Translations under genes and position numbers: made by a program
Assembly (NCBI GenBank): GCA_022376925.1
Contig: JAIOJX010000004.1
Location: forward strand, 174,497,501 to 174,561,500
Direction of reading: 5' to 3'
From: Tragulus kanchil
Lineage: Eukaryota; Chordata; Mammalia; Artiodactyla; Tragulidae
DNA length: 64,000 nucleotides
Notes under the pieces: model-generated
What the model saw: the letters and a program-made list of their open reading frames with translations, nothing else
What the model was told of the DNA's origin: nothing
Databases searched by the model: none
Shown here: one piece after another, positions 23,538-34,275 of the stretch
Layout: each line of letters starts with the position of its first letter
How positions within the stretch are numbered: the first letter of the stretch is position 1

Positions 23538-24366
23538 GCTGGTGACCCATGACCTCCAGTAGGCTTCTCCACTGGCCAGTGGCTGGACCGCTCTCTCTGG
23601 GGCCCTCTTGCCCGTCACAGAACCCCACCGGAGGTTCTCCATGGTCTCCTCCCCGAGGACTGAGCTCTGCTGCCCTGGCCTCCCTGGCCCTCTGTGGCTC
23701 TCCTCGACCAGGAGCACCTCCCAGTCCGTTGGCGTCCCGAGGGCCCGCCTGGCACACTGACGTCAGCAGACGATTGTAGTGAAAGTCAGCACCGGGGAGG
23801 GTTGGGGGCCCTGGATCCTTGCTCCTCACTGCGCCCCCAGCACTGAAACAGCCGGACAGAGCAGGCTCTCAGCGCATCCCACGAGCGGACAGTGTCCCCA
23901 CCCCAGCCCACCCCGGCAGCGGGAACAGAGGCCCAGGGATCCAGTCCCGCAAGCAGGTGCCCCTTCTCCCCAGAAGACGCTCTGCCGCCAGCCCCCCCCT
24001 GTTCTCCGGTGAATGGAGGACCCTTCCATTCCCTGAGAACAATTCGGACAAGAAAGGAAATCCAGAACACTCGCAAAAGCAGCTCCACCTCCCTTCTTCC
24101 TCCTGGCTCTGCTCAGACGCAGCCCGAGGAGCTTCCCTGCAGCTCCCGGGGGGAACGTCCTGCTCTCCCCTCCGGAGCGGGGTCGCTCCAGCCTCGAGCT
24201 CCGACCCTCAGAGGTTTGGGGCAAGAGCTGGAAGTGTGCTTGGTGAGTGAGCACCCCGCACGCCCTCCAGCCACACTCAGCCTGTGCACGCACCACCCGA
24301 AGGCACCAGCGTGGTAGGCTATCAGGACTATGAACATCAGATCTCACTTTCCTAAAATATCACCAT
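23538..24366. other. EFCAB6 intron, unique GC-rich DNA
   Basis: No exon, RNA gene or transposon is recognised. Frames of up to about 170 codons are open on the - strand but have low-complexity Pro/Arg/Gly composition. Confidence 0.5.
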
Positions 24367-26560
24367 TTTTAGGCATTATGATCATTTTTGCCAGGCAAAA
24401 TGAAGCACTCTTTCCAAACAATTCTATCCCAAAGAACAGCCAAGCCAACTGAGCACTCTCTTTGAAATACGTCTCTCCACTGCTGCAAATGGACGGGAGC
24501 CTTTCAGATTAATGCAGCTGCATTTACTATTCTGTGGAGCCAACGAATAAAGGTTTTGCTAATAAAGGTTTTACTAATAAAGATTTTTCATTCCATCTAA
24601 ATGAGTAAAAATTTTACTCCAATTATAGCTGTGAGTTAATGACATGCTGGCGTATCTGGCATTCTTCACAGAGGATTTGAGTCTAAGGGTCCACTTAGAG
24701 AAAGCTTCACCACTCCCAGCACAGACGGCCCTACCCCCGCCCCACCCCACCCCGCCCCCGCCCCACAATCAAGCTCGTACTTTTAAGTGCTGCTTTCTAA
24801 AAATACACGGACGCGTCTCAGAGACAGGCTGCAGCATCAAGAGCGTCAAAGTCTGGCATAAGTACCGCCGTTTAAGTTGGGCGATGATTAGCAGAACTTG
24901 TGCTGTATTGAGGGAAGGATGCTTCTAGATACAGGCTGGTAAGCAGAAAGCAAAAGGCCCTGAGATCCGTGTTTCTCCTGCACGAGCTGCTGAGCCAGCA
25001 ACCTTCTTGGGTGGATGGCCCAGAGTCTGGCCGAGGTAAGACGCGGAGGTCGCATGCACCCTGGGCATGTCTAGACCCCTCATGCCGGTGCGGGGAGGTG
25101 TTCACCAGAGATGCTGGGGCTGTTCCGACCAGGTTAAGCAGCTTGCAGGTACGGATTTCAGGACTTGATTCACCTGCATTATAAACGTTATCTCTAAAAG
25201 ATCCAATCATGGAGAAGCCTAGGGCCTGGCCTTCTTGACTTGCAGAGCTCTGTGCGTAGGCACGTGCCGCATCTTTGGAAACCTTTGGCACTGTTAACCT
25301 TTCGGAAAAGGAGAGCGACTTTCTGAGCTGGCAGGCTGAACACTGAAGGTCTCCACGGCTCTGCAGGCAGCGTGTTCTAAAAGGGTGTGGAGCTGTGTCC
25401 ACTGGGAGGTTTAGGTCAGCCCGCAGTGGCGCCTGAGGACCCACTGGGTCACCGTTCCAAAATTTCTTCCAATTTTAGGCATTATGATCATTTTTGCCAG
25501 GCAAAATGAAGCACTCTTTCCAAACAATTCTATCCCAAAGAACAGCCAAGCCAACTGAGCACTCTCTTTGAAATACGTCTCTCCACTGCTGCAAATGGAC
25601 GGGAGCCTTTCAGATTAATGCAGCTGCATTTACTATTCTGTGGAGCCAACGAATAAAGGTTTTGCTAATAAAGGTTTTACTAATAAAGATTTTTCATTCC
25701 ATCTAAATGAGTAAAAATTTTACTCCAATTATAGCTGTGAGTTAATGACATGCTGGCGTATCTGGCATTCTTCACAGAGGATTTGAGTCTAAGGGTCCAC
25801 TTAGAGAAAGCTTCACCACTCCCAGCACAGACGGCCCTACCCCGCCCCACCCCACCCCGCCCCCGCCCCACAATCAAGCTCGTACTTTTAAGTGCTGCTT
25901 TCTAAAAATACACGGACGCGTCTCAGAGACAGGCTGCAGCATCAAGAGCGTCAAAGTCTGGCATAAGTACCGCCGTTTAAGTTGGGCGATGATTAGCAGA
26001 ACTTGTGCTGTATTGAGGGAAGGATGCTTCTAGATACAGGCTGGTAAGCAGAAAGCAAAAGGCCCTGAGATCCGTGTTTCTCCTGCACGAGCTGCTGAGC
26101 CAGCAACCTTCTTGGGTGGATGGCCCAGAGTCTGGCCGAGGTAAGACGCGGAGGTCGCATGCACCCTGGGCATGTCTAGACCCCTCATGCCGGCGCGGGG
26201 AGGTGTTCACCAGAGATGCTGGGGCTGTTCCGACCAGGTTAAGCAGCTTGCAGGTACGGATTTCAGGACTTGATTCACCTGCATTATAAACGTTATCTCT
26301 AAAAGATCCAATCATGGAGAAGCCTAGGGCCTGGCCTTCTTGACTTGCAGAGCTCTGTGTGTAGGCACGTGCCGCATCTTTGGAAACCTTTGGCCCCGTT
26401 AATCTTTCAGAAAAGGAGAGCGACTTTCCGAGCTGGCAGGCTGAACACTGAAGGTCTCCACGGCTCTGCAGGCAGCGTGTTCTAAAAGGGTGTGGAGCTG
26501 TGTCCACTGGGAGGTTTAGGTCAGCCCGCAGTGGCGCCTGAGGACCCACTGGGTCACCGT
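24367..26560. repeat. Tandem duplication block 7 (24367-25455 and 25473-26560)
   Basis: The offset is 1105-1106 bp. A C-run length change occurs at 24738 versus 25843, with a few substitutions on the right. It includes a short AATAAAGGTTTT-type triplet repeat at 24546-24590. No exon is recognised. Confidence 0.9.
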
Positions 26561-26599
26561 ATCAGGGCCAGGAACCATCGGCATTTCTGAAGAGAACAG

Positions 26600-26730
26600 G
26601 CAGGCAGACCCGGGGGTTTCCAACCCTGCTTTTGCACTCCTCCTGCTGTGTGACCTTGGAGAGCGGCTCAGCCTCTCTGAGCCTGAGTGTCCTTCCATGT
26701 GAAGAGGGGTGGTGCTCCCAGGCTGGTCCG
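26600..26730 (+). mobile_element. MIR fragment
   Basis: TCCTGCTGTGTGACCTTGGA followed by CTCAGCCTCTCTGAGCCTGA is MIR core sequence. It is in an EFCAB6 intron. Confidence 0.65.
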
Positions 26731-27141
26731 TGCGCCCTCACCTGGGCTGCAGTTCTGCCTTCATCTTGGCCCGATGTGGTCTCTGCCTGCCCCGCCCCCT
26801 ACTTCCAGAAAACCTATAATTATTTCAGAATATAAAGCTAAGACAGGAATAATGTCCCAAATGAAACCTTTCCCCTTTCTTGGGGCCTGGAGCATTCTCC
26901 CACTCTTCCTCAGCTCTCATTCCACCTGTTTCAGGTTTTCAAGTGGAGCTGGACGTGGTCCCTTCTAATTTGCTTCTGGAAAACCCCCATCGAGCTGGCG
27001 AGCCGGGCCAGACACAGGGCCAGACCATCCCTGCCTTTGTGGCAGGGCCAGAGACCTGCACCGGGCCGGGCTTAGGGGCTGTAGAAAAACAACTGAATGT
27101 TAAATGACCATTCTTCTCAGGTTGCTAAAAGCCCTCGAGCC

Positions 27142-27362
27142 GGGCTTCCCTGGTGGTCCAGTGGGTAAAGAGTTCGCCTTGCAGTGCAAGGGGCACTGGT
27201 TTGGTCCCTGGCCCAGGAAGATCCCACCTCCGGTGGAGCGGCTGGACCAGTGTGCCCAATTACAAGCCGGCGCTCTGGAGCACAGGCACCCAGAGTCAAC
27301 CCGCCCTCTCCAAAAAAACCAAACAAACAAACAAAAATACAAAGAAGGATTTAAGAAAAAAA
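27142..27362 (+). mobile_element. CHR-type SINE, young variant, with target-site duplication
   Basis: The head is GGGCTTCCCTGGTGGTCCAG, the tail contains AAACAAACAAAC and poly(A). It is flanked by a 15-bp repeat AAAAGCCCTCRAGCC (27127-27141 and 27363-27377, one mismatch). It lies in the EFCAB6 intron before the exon at 27953. Confidence 0.88.
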
Positions 27363-27952
27363 AAAAGCCCTCAAGCCCCGCAGAGTAGCTCATGCAGTGC
27401 TGAGCCTTTTCCTGACCTCCCCATGGCCGCGGGCGACGCCCACGCAGCTGGTGACATCAGGGCCCGACAGAAATGTGTCCCGCTCTCCGGAGGCCTCTCT
27501 TTTCATCTCCTAGAGGACGCCGTGGGCCCTGAGGGTGACCTCGGTTGCCCAGAGGCCCCTGGGCGGTTCGTCTGGGGCCCAGGCCGAGCAGGAGGGAGCC
27601 GGCCGGGCTCCCCGGGGACCCAGGGAGGCTGGGGTTTGATTTGCGTTTGCTCCTAGAACATTCTTCTGTCCTGCAACTCAGTCTCTGTGACTAATCACAA
27701 GTTTTAATGGCCTTAAAGTGCTCACTAAGGGCCCAATTCAATTAAAAAATGCCCCGTAGAAGCCGTGGATAATCCTCCACCCCGGCCTTCCCAGGGAGCT
27801 GCGGCTGCCCAACGGGTGTTTTCCTTTTTCCGATTTTTTTGAACTTGACGGGAGCCGGGGACCCAGGGCGGGAGAGCGCCCGCCTTCACCGCCTTCGCAG
27901 CCCACTTGTGTAAGGTCTGCGCTGACCCTGGGTGACCTCTGCCTCTCTGCAG

Positions 27953-28183
27953 TTTGACAGGCTCTGGGAGGAGATGCCGGTCGACTCCAAGGGGCGGCTG
28001 AAGTACCTGGACTTCCTGAGCAGCTTCAGCTGGGAGAGGCCAGCCACGCCGCCCCCCACGGGCGATTCGGCCAAGGCACAGCGCGGGAGCAGCGTCCCCG
28101 AGGTCTCGGACAGAGGCAGGTCCGCAGGGTCGCCGCCCACGCGCGACCTGAGGACGGGGTCCAAGACGCGGAGTCACCCCTGC
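27953..28183 (+). CDS. EFCAB6: EFCAB6 coding exon (fifth from the end)
   Basis: The acceptor is CCTCTCTGCAG and the donor TGC/GTGAGT. The exon is 231 bp and phase 0 at both ends, encoding 77 residues from FDRLWEEMPVDSKGRLKY to TRSHPC. FDRLWEEMPVDSKGRLKYLD is the second EF-hand of the pair begun in the previous exon. Its loop has Gly at position 6 and Asp at 12 but Pro at position 1, so it is non-canonical. After SSFSWERP the sequence becomes a low-complexity linker rich in Ser, Pro, Arg and Thr, as between EF-hand pairs in this family. It joins in frame to TPSSVSGTPPLQN at 31100. Confidence 0.9.
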
Positions 28184-28863
28184 GTGAGTTCCTGTCTCGT
28201 GGGGTCGTCACTCTGGGTCCACCTCCCCCTGGGCAGTGTCCCCACGGGGTGCGGTGTCCCCCCAGGCCAGGGGCCCGCTGTCCCCATGGGGCGGGGTGAC
28301 AGAGAAAGTGGCCTTGGATAGCGCGGAGGCCTGGGCATGGAGCAGAGCCACTGGAGGGTCCTCGTAGTCACCTGCCTGGGGAGGGAGGGCGGTGCGGGCG
28401 TTGGGGCAGACGAGACGGATGAAGGGGAATCTGCGGGAGGGGCATGGGGGAGGGGGACAGCCGCCACGCCCAGGGCATCGTCACCCAGGCCGTGGACACC
28501 CTGGGGTGGAGGCCACAGGCCCCCGGAGGTGAGGGTGTGACACCTGTTTTAGGATCGGAGAGCCGAGACTAGTGCCCCCCGTGGGCCCAGGGTCCTTAGA
28601 ACAGAGGCCCCATGGCAAGCAGGCCCAGGCCTGTCTGACTGCGCAGCCCTGGTCTCGGGCCAAGCCCTCTGGCCTGGGACGAAGGGAGGGCTCGGCCTCG
28701 CGGGGGTCTTCCTTCCTCTGCAGGAAGCGTGACAGGGTCTCCGGGGGCAGGGGGTGGTGGCTGAGGGGCTGCCAACCAGGCCCGTGAGGATCACCTCTGA
28801 ACTTTGTGTGTGGCGAGCCAGCCGGGACGGTGGCTGTTATTCATTCCCTCAGCACGTGTTGGC
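28184..28863. other. EFCAB6 intron following the exon at 27953
   Basis: GC-rich unique sequence starting with a good donor. Nothing else is recognised. Confidence 0.5.
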
Positions 28864-29209
28864 TGCACGGAAGGCGCACGAGCCCCGCGCGGGTGGAGGT
28901 CACGGTCTTGTGGGGGTGATGGGCAGGCACAGCGCACACGGAAGTGAAGTATGTAGTGAGTGGAGAGAACGCAGGGGCCCACAGGCACCCGGGGATGTCC
29001 ACGTCCCAGTCCCGGAAACCCATCGTGTGTGCACATTACCTGCCGAGAGGAGATCAGGTGGCAGGTGGAGCTAAAGCTGCTCCTCCGCCCACTGTAGGAC
29101 GAGGTGGTCCCCAAGCGTCCAGGGGGCCCAGGTGACCATGTCCAGCCAATGGGGACGCAGAGGTGCACAGATCATACTGGGGAGACTCAACTTGAGAAAG
29201 ACCCCCTAA

Positions 29210-29685
29210 CTGTTACCTGTTCAGAGGGTAAATCCGCCTGTGATGCAGGAGCCCAGGGTTCCATCCCTGGGTTGGGAAGATCCCTTGGAGAAGGGAATGG
29301 CAACCCACTCCAGTATTCTTGCCTGGTGAATTCAATGGACATTGCAGCCTGATGGGCTCCAGTCCATGGACTCGCAAAGAGTTGGATGCGGGGCTTCCCT
29401 GGTGGTCCAGTGGGTAGGGACACCGCCTTGCAGTACGAGGGGCGCCGGTTCGATCCCTGGCCTGGGAAGATCCCACGTGCCGCGGAGCGGCTGGACCAAG
29501 GTGTCTAACTACCGAGCTGGAGCTCTGGAGCGCATGCGCCCAGAGCTGTTGCTCTGCAGCGAGAGAGGCCACGGCGGTGGGAGGCCCACACGGGCCAAAG
29601 AACAAAGATCAGTAAATGAAAGATTTATAGAAGTGGCCAAAAAAATAAAAAGAAAAAGAGCTGGACACAAATGAGCTGCTAACAC
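29210..29685 (+). mobile_element. Bov-tA SINE interrupted by a CHR-type SINE
   Basis: Bov-tA words (GGGTTGGGAAGATCCC, GAAGGGAATGGCAACCCACT) run to CAAAGAGTTGGATGCG. A CHR SINE then occupies about 29391-29654. The Bov-tA tail resumes as AAAGAGCTGGACACAAATGA. The duplicated AAAGAGYTGGA (29376-29386, 29655-29665) marks the insertion. A CA-rich microsatellite follows (29680-29720). All are repeated at 30340-30850 by block 8. Confidence 0.88.
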
Positions 29686-29967
29686 ACACGCAGACACAGA
29701 CACACACACACACACTCACACAGTGCAGCTTTGAAGGCAGAGGTCAGACAGGGCCTTGAGCCAGCGAATGCGGGGGCCTCTAGAAGCCAAGGAGCGAAAG
29801 GCTGCATCTGGAACCGTTTGAGGTACGGTGCTAGCATTAGCATTTTTGTTTTTATTTCCGAAATATCACTTCCTATGAATTGTGCCCTCCGGCCCAGGTC
29901 CTGTCTGTCGGTTTTCTCCCGTGACATCCACACAGACTCTCCAGGTACAAGACAGGTTTCTCTCCAG

Positions 29968-30000
29968 ACGCCTCGAGCGTGAGCGGGACCCCACCCCTGC
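29968..30000 (+). pseudogene. EFCAB6: Truncated fragment of the EFCAB6 exon at 31100
   Basis: The first 33 bases of the exon at 31100, with its acceptor, reappear here and stop abruptly at a duplication junction (about 29998), where sequence from 28864 restarts. One C is missing (ACGCCTCGAG instead of ACGCCCTCGAG), so even this stub is frameshifted. It is a by-product of the duplication block and not a usable exon. Confidence 0.75.
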
Positions 30001-31099
30001 ACGGAAGGCGCACGAGCCCCGCGGGTGGAGGTCACGGTCTTGTGGGGGTGATGGGCAGGCACAGCGCACGGAAGTGAAGTATGTAGTGAGTGGAGAGAAC
30101 GCAGGGGCCCACAGGCACCCGGGGATGTCCACGTCCCAGTCCCGGAAACCCATCGTGTGTGCACATTACCTGCCGAGAGGAGATCAGGTGGCAGGTGGAG
30201 CTAAAGCTGCTCCTCCGCCCACTGTAGGACGAGGTGGTCCCCAAGCGTCCAGGGGGCCCAGGTGACCATGTCCAGCCAATGGGGACGCAGAGGTGCACAG
30301 ATCATACTGGGGAGACTCAACTTGAGAAAGACCCCCTAACTGTTACCTGTTCAGAGGGTAAATCCGCCTGTGATGCAGGAGCCCAGGGTTCCATCCCTGG
30401 GTTGGGAAGATCCCTTGGAGAAGGGAATGGCAACCCACTCCAGTATTCTTGCCTGGTGAATTCAATGGACATTGCAGCCTGATGGGCTCCAGTCCATGGA
30501 CTCGCAAAGAGTTGGATGCGGGGCTTCCCTGGTGGTCCAGTGGGTAGGGACACCGCCTTGCAGTACGAGGGGCGCCGGTTCGATCCCTGGCCTGGGAAGA
30601 TCCCACGTGCCACGGAGCGGCTGGACCAAGGTGTCTAACTACCGAGCTGGAGCTCTGGAGCGCATGCGCCCAGAGCTGTTGCTCTGCAGCGAGAGAGGCC
30701 ACGGCGGTGGGAGGCCCACACGGGCCAAAGAACAAAGATCAGTAAATGAAAGATTTATAGAAGTGGCCAAAAAAATAAAAAGAAAAAGAGCTGGACACAA
30801 ATGAGCTGCTAACACACACGCAGACACAGACACACACACACACACTCACACAGTGCAGCTTTGAAGGCAGAGGTCAGACAGGGCCTTGAGCCAGCGAATG
30901 CGGGGGCCTCTAGAAGCCAAGGAGCGAAAGGCTGCATCTGGAACCGTTTGAGGTACGGTGCTAGCATTAGCATTTTTGTTTTTATTTCCGAAATATCACT
31001 TCCTATGAATTGTGCCCTCCGGCCCAGGTCCTGTCTGTCGGTTTTCTCCCGTGACATCCACACAGACTCTCCAGGTACAAGACAGGTTTCTCTCTCCAG

Positions 31100-31259
31100 A
31101 CGCCCTCGAGCGTGAGCGGGACCCCACCCCTGCAGAACTGCGAGCCCATCGAGCACAAGCTGCGCAAGAGGATGCAGGGCTGCTGGCGGGAGCTGCTGCG
31201 GGAGTGCAAGGAGAGGGACCCCGGCAAGCAGGGCGAGATCCCCGCCCCCGAGTTCCTGG
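31100..31259 (+). CDS. EFCAB6: EFCAB6 coding exon (fourth from the end)
   Basis: The acceptor is TTTCTCTCTCCAG and the donor CTGG/GTGCGC. The exon is 160 bp, entering in phase 0 and leaving in phase 1. It encodes TPSSVSGTPPLQNCEPIEHK onward to IPAPEFL. The segment CWRELLRECKERDPGKQGEI is an incoming helix followed by a near-canonical EF loop: Asp at 1, Gly at 6, Ile at 8 and Glu at 12. This makes it one of the better calcium-loop candidates in the window. The leftover G joins CT of the next exon to give Ala, so the phases agree with the intact exon at 33636. Confidence 0.9.
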
Positions 31260-31574
31260 GTGCGCCCCGCCCCCCTCCCGGCCGGTCCCTCCTCGCGCTG
31301 GAGCCAGGGGACCGCCGGAGCATCTGGGGACGAGGGCACCTCACACCTCGGCCCCCCCCCCGCCCCCGGGCAGGTCCACACCCGCTGGACCAAGTCTATA
31401 CCCGTGACTCTCAGGGCTAGAAACCACAGGCTGCTCACCGTCCCCGGGCAGCATGTAAACAGTGACCGGCTCTCAGAACAGAGAGAGGTGGCGCGGGAGC
31501 CGGGACGGCTGGGGACCCAGCTCGGGCCTGCTCATCCGATTTTTGTCCTGAATCACTTTAGTGAACTCCAAATA

Positions 31575-31763
31575 GACTTCCCAGGTGGCTCAGACAGAAA
31601 AGAATTCGCCTGCAATGCAGGAGACCTGGGTTCCATCCCTGGGCCAGAAAGATCCCCTGGAGAAGGGAATGGCAGCTCACTCCAGTGTTCCTGCCTGGAG
31701 AATCCCATTGGACAGAGGAGCCTGGTGGCTAAAGGGTTGGACACAAATAAGTGACCAGCACTT
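31575..31763 (+). mobile_element. Bov-tA SINE
   Basis: It reads CTTCCCAGGTGGCTCAGACA through GGAGAAGGGAATGGCAGCTC to GGTTGGACACAAATAAGTGA, a nearly complete Bov-tA. Its right half recurs in truncated form at 32768-32878 through block 9. Confidence 0.9.
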
Positions 31764-32516
31764 CCTTACTTACCGCTCTGGTAAACCTCACAGATTAAGA
31801 AAACCAGCTGGATGCACACTCCCTCGAAGCTGCGTCCTCTTGCTGCAACAAAGCCCCAGCACAGCCAAAGATAATTTAAAAAGAAAAGCCAGACCCAAAC
31901 CCTCAGAGGGCGCAGCGGTGGTCTCCCCAGGGAGGTCCGTGTGTTCCAGAATACACAGTTTGGGGCATCCGTAGCGCGAAGCCCCCAAACGCACACGCCG
32001 CTGTAGCCCGGAAGCCTCCCGAGCGCGGGTCTCTCTCTGAAGCCCAGCTGGAAACACGTGCTCAGGGGCCGCGTCTGAATTCCTGACCCGTCGGGCCCCT
32101 GGCAGGCCTGCGCCCTGGCGCGGGGACCCTTCCTTTCTGCCCTCCTGCCCGGCCCTGCCCGAGTCCCGTCCTGTGGGACCATCGCTCTGCTCTCTCCCCT
32201 GGGGTTGTGGCCCCGCAGCGCTGTGTCCAATGGCTGTGGCCACAGCAGTGGTGACCACGCCCAGCTGGTCCAGCCGGCAAAGCCGGGACAGAAGGAGCCG
32301 CTCGGGACGTGGGGGCCCCTCCCTCCCGGCGGCAATTATTCCGCCGCCGCCTGTGAGTTTCCACATCTGTCCAGCCACCAGCCGTGAGCCTGCGAAGCAG
32401 GGGCCCGGCCGGGGCGTCTCAGCACGTGGTGGTGAGAGAGTGAGTGAGTGAGTGACGCTGTGGTGCGAGGGATAGGGCACCGCCAGCCCCCGGTGAGCGG
32501 GTGCGCTTGCCTTCAG

Positions 32517-32700
32517 CTCTCATGCAGAGATTCAGCCTTGACGTGACCCAAGAGGAGGCCCAGCAGCTCACCGTCAAGTACGACTTAAAGAACAACGGGA
32601 AGTTTGCTTACTGCGACTTCATCCAGAGCTGCGTCCTCCTGCTGAAAGCCAAGGAGACCTCGCTGATGCAGAGACTGAAGATCCAGAACGCCGACAAATG
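32517..32700 (+). pseudogene. EFCAB6: Frameshifted duplicate of the EFCAB6 exon at 33636
   Basis: This copy has the same acceptor (GCCTTCAG) and coding sequence as the exon at 33636. It reads GACAAATGG at the donor where the other copy reads GACAAAATGG. It is therefore 184 bp instead of 185 and loses the frame one codon before the donor. A one-base loss in an A run is the typical error of noisy reads. The intron just beyond (from about 32743) turns into garbled sequence at a duplication junction. I take this copy as the defective one. Confidence 0.8.
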
Positions 32701-33635
32701 GTACGCGAGTCACCCGGAGGGAAGGGCCGGGCGGGCTGGACCCCCCCCTCACGCCGGAGGGAAGCCGAGAAAGATCCCTGGAGAAGGGAATGGCAGCTCA
32801 CTCCAGTGTCTGCCTGGAGAATCCCATTGGACAGAGGAGCCTGGTGGCTAAAGGGTTGGACACAAATAAGTGACCAGCACTTCCTTACTTACCGCTCTGG
32901 TAAACCTCACAGATTAAGAAAACCAGCTGGATGCACACTCCCTCGAAGCTGCGTCCTCTTGCTGCAACAAAGCCCCAGCACAGCCAAAGATAATTTAAAA
33001 AGAAAAGCCAGACCCAAACCCTCAGAGGGCGCAGCGGTGGTCTCCCCAGGGAGGTCCGTGTGTTCCAGAATACACAGTTTGGGGCATCCGTAGCGCGAAG
33101 CCCCCAAACGCACACGCCGCTGTAGCCCGGAAGCCTCCCGAGCGCGGGTCTCTCTCTGAAGCCCAGCTGGAAACACGTGCTCAGGGGCCGCGTCTGAATT
33201 CCTGACCCGTCGGGCCCCTGGCAGGCCTGCGCCCTGGCGCGGGGACCCTTCCTTTCTGCCCTCCTGCCCGGCCCTGCCCGAGTCCCGTCCTGTGGGACCG
33301 TCGCTCTGCTCTCTCCCCTGGGGTTGTGGCCCCGCAGCGCTGTGTCCAATGGCTGTGGCCACAGCAGTGGTGACCACGCCCAGCTGGTCCAGCCGGCAAA
33401 GCCGGGACAGAAGGAGCCGCTCGGGACGCGGGGGCCCCTCCCTCCCGGCGGCAATTATTCCGCCGCCGCCTGTGAGTTTCCACATCTGTCCAGCCACCAG
33501 CCGTGAGCCTGCGAAGCAGGGGCCCGGCCGGGGCGTCTCAGCACGTGGTGGTGAGAGAGTGAGTGAGTGAGTGACGCTGTGGTGCGAGGGATAGGGCACC
33601 GCCGGCCCCCGGTGAGCGGGTGCGCTTGCCTTCAG

Positions 33636-33820
33636 CTCTCATGCAGAGATTCAGCCTTGACGTGACCCAAGAGGAGGCCCAGCAGCTCACCGTCAAGTAC
33701 GACTTAAAGAACAACGGGAAGTTTGCTTACTGCGACTTCATCCAGAGCTGCGTCCTCCTGCTGAAAGCCAAGGAGACCTCGCTGATGCAGAGACTGAAGA
33801 TCCAGAACGCCGACAAAATG
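33636..33820 (+). CDS. EFCAB6: EFCAB6 coding exon (third from the end), intact copy
   Basis: The acceptor is GCCTTCAG and the donor AAAATG/GTACGC. The exon is 185 bp, which with the single G carried over gives 62 whole codons. It encodes ALMQRFSLDVTQEEAQQL onward to LKIQNADKM. The loop DLKNNGKFAYCD has Asp at 1, Asn at 5, Gly at 6 and Asp at 12, with helices on both sides, so it pairs with the DPGKQGEI hand of the previous exon. It exits in phase 0, matching KETGAETPS at 39030. Confidence 0.9.
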
Positions 33821-34275
33821 GTACGCGAGTCACCCGGAGGGAAGGGCCGGGCGGGGCTGGACGGGTGTCTTTCGTCTTTCTCAGTTCTTCCTAAACCTGA
33901 TCGTTTCCCTTCACACAAGCCGTGGCCCTGTAAGGGTCTGGAGAGCCCGGCCCGGGAACCAGCAGCCTGGAGCCCAGCTCCTCAGCCTGGCCGAGGGGCC
34001 CGTGCTCGCGGGCATCTCTGTGTGTCCAGAGGGAACGGCGTCCGCGGCCCCCAGGGCCTCCGGGAGCGGGGTCAGCCGCTGACCCGGAGATGCAGGTGGG
34101 ACGGGGCCACGGAGAAGGGAAACACCTGTGCCTTAAACTTGCCCGCGTGTCCACTCATCGAGTGTCTGCGACGGGCCAGCCGTGCAGAGGGCGTGGGCCG
34201 TCAGTCAGGGGCCCGCAGTCGTCCTGGCATGAACTACGCCCATGACGCATTGGCCACACTTCTCGTCCTGTTTCT

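Larger units (their letters stand above)
28864..31131. repeat. Tandem duplication block 8 (28864-29997 and 29998-31131)
   Basis: The copies abut and are offset by 1130-1134 bp. They contain a Bov-tA with a nested CHR SINE and a CA-rich microsatellite, and end in the first bases of the EFCAB6 exon at 31100. Two-base contractions (CGCG to CG, ACAC to AC) distinguish the start of the second copy. Confidence 0.9.
31646..33861. repeat. Tandem duplication block 9 (31646-32742 and 32768-33861)
   Basis: The offset is about 1119-1122 bp. It begins inside a Bov-tA SINE and ends just after the EFCAB6 exon at 32517/33636. The first copy degrades into a C run and garbled sequence at 32743-32767 before the second begins. 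The second lacks several Bov-tA bases at its left edge. Confidence 0.9.
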
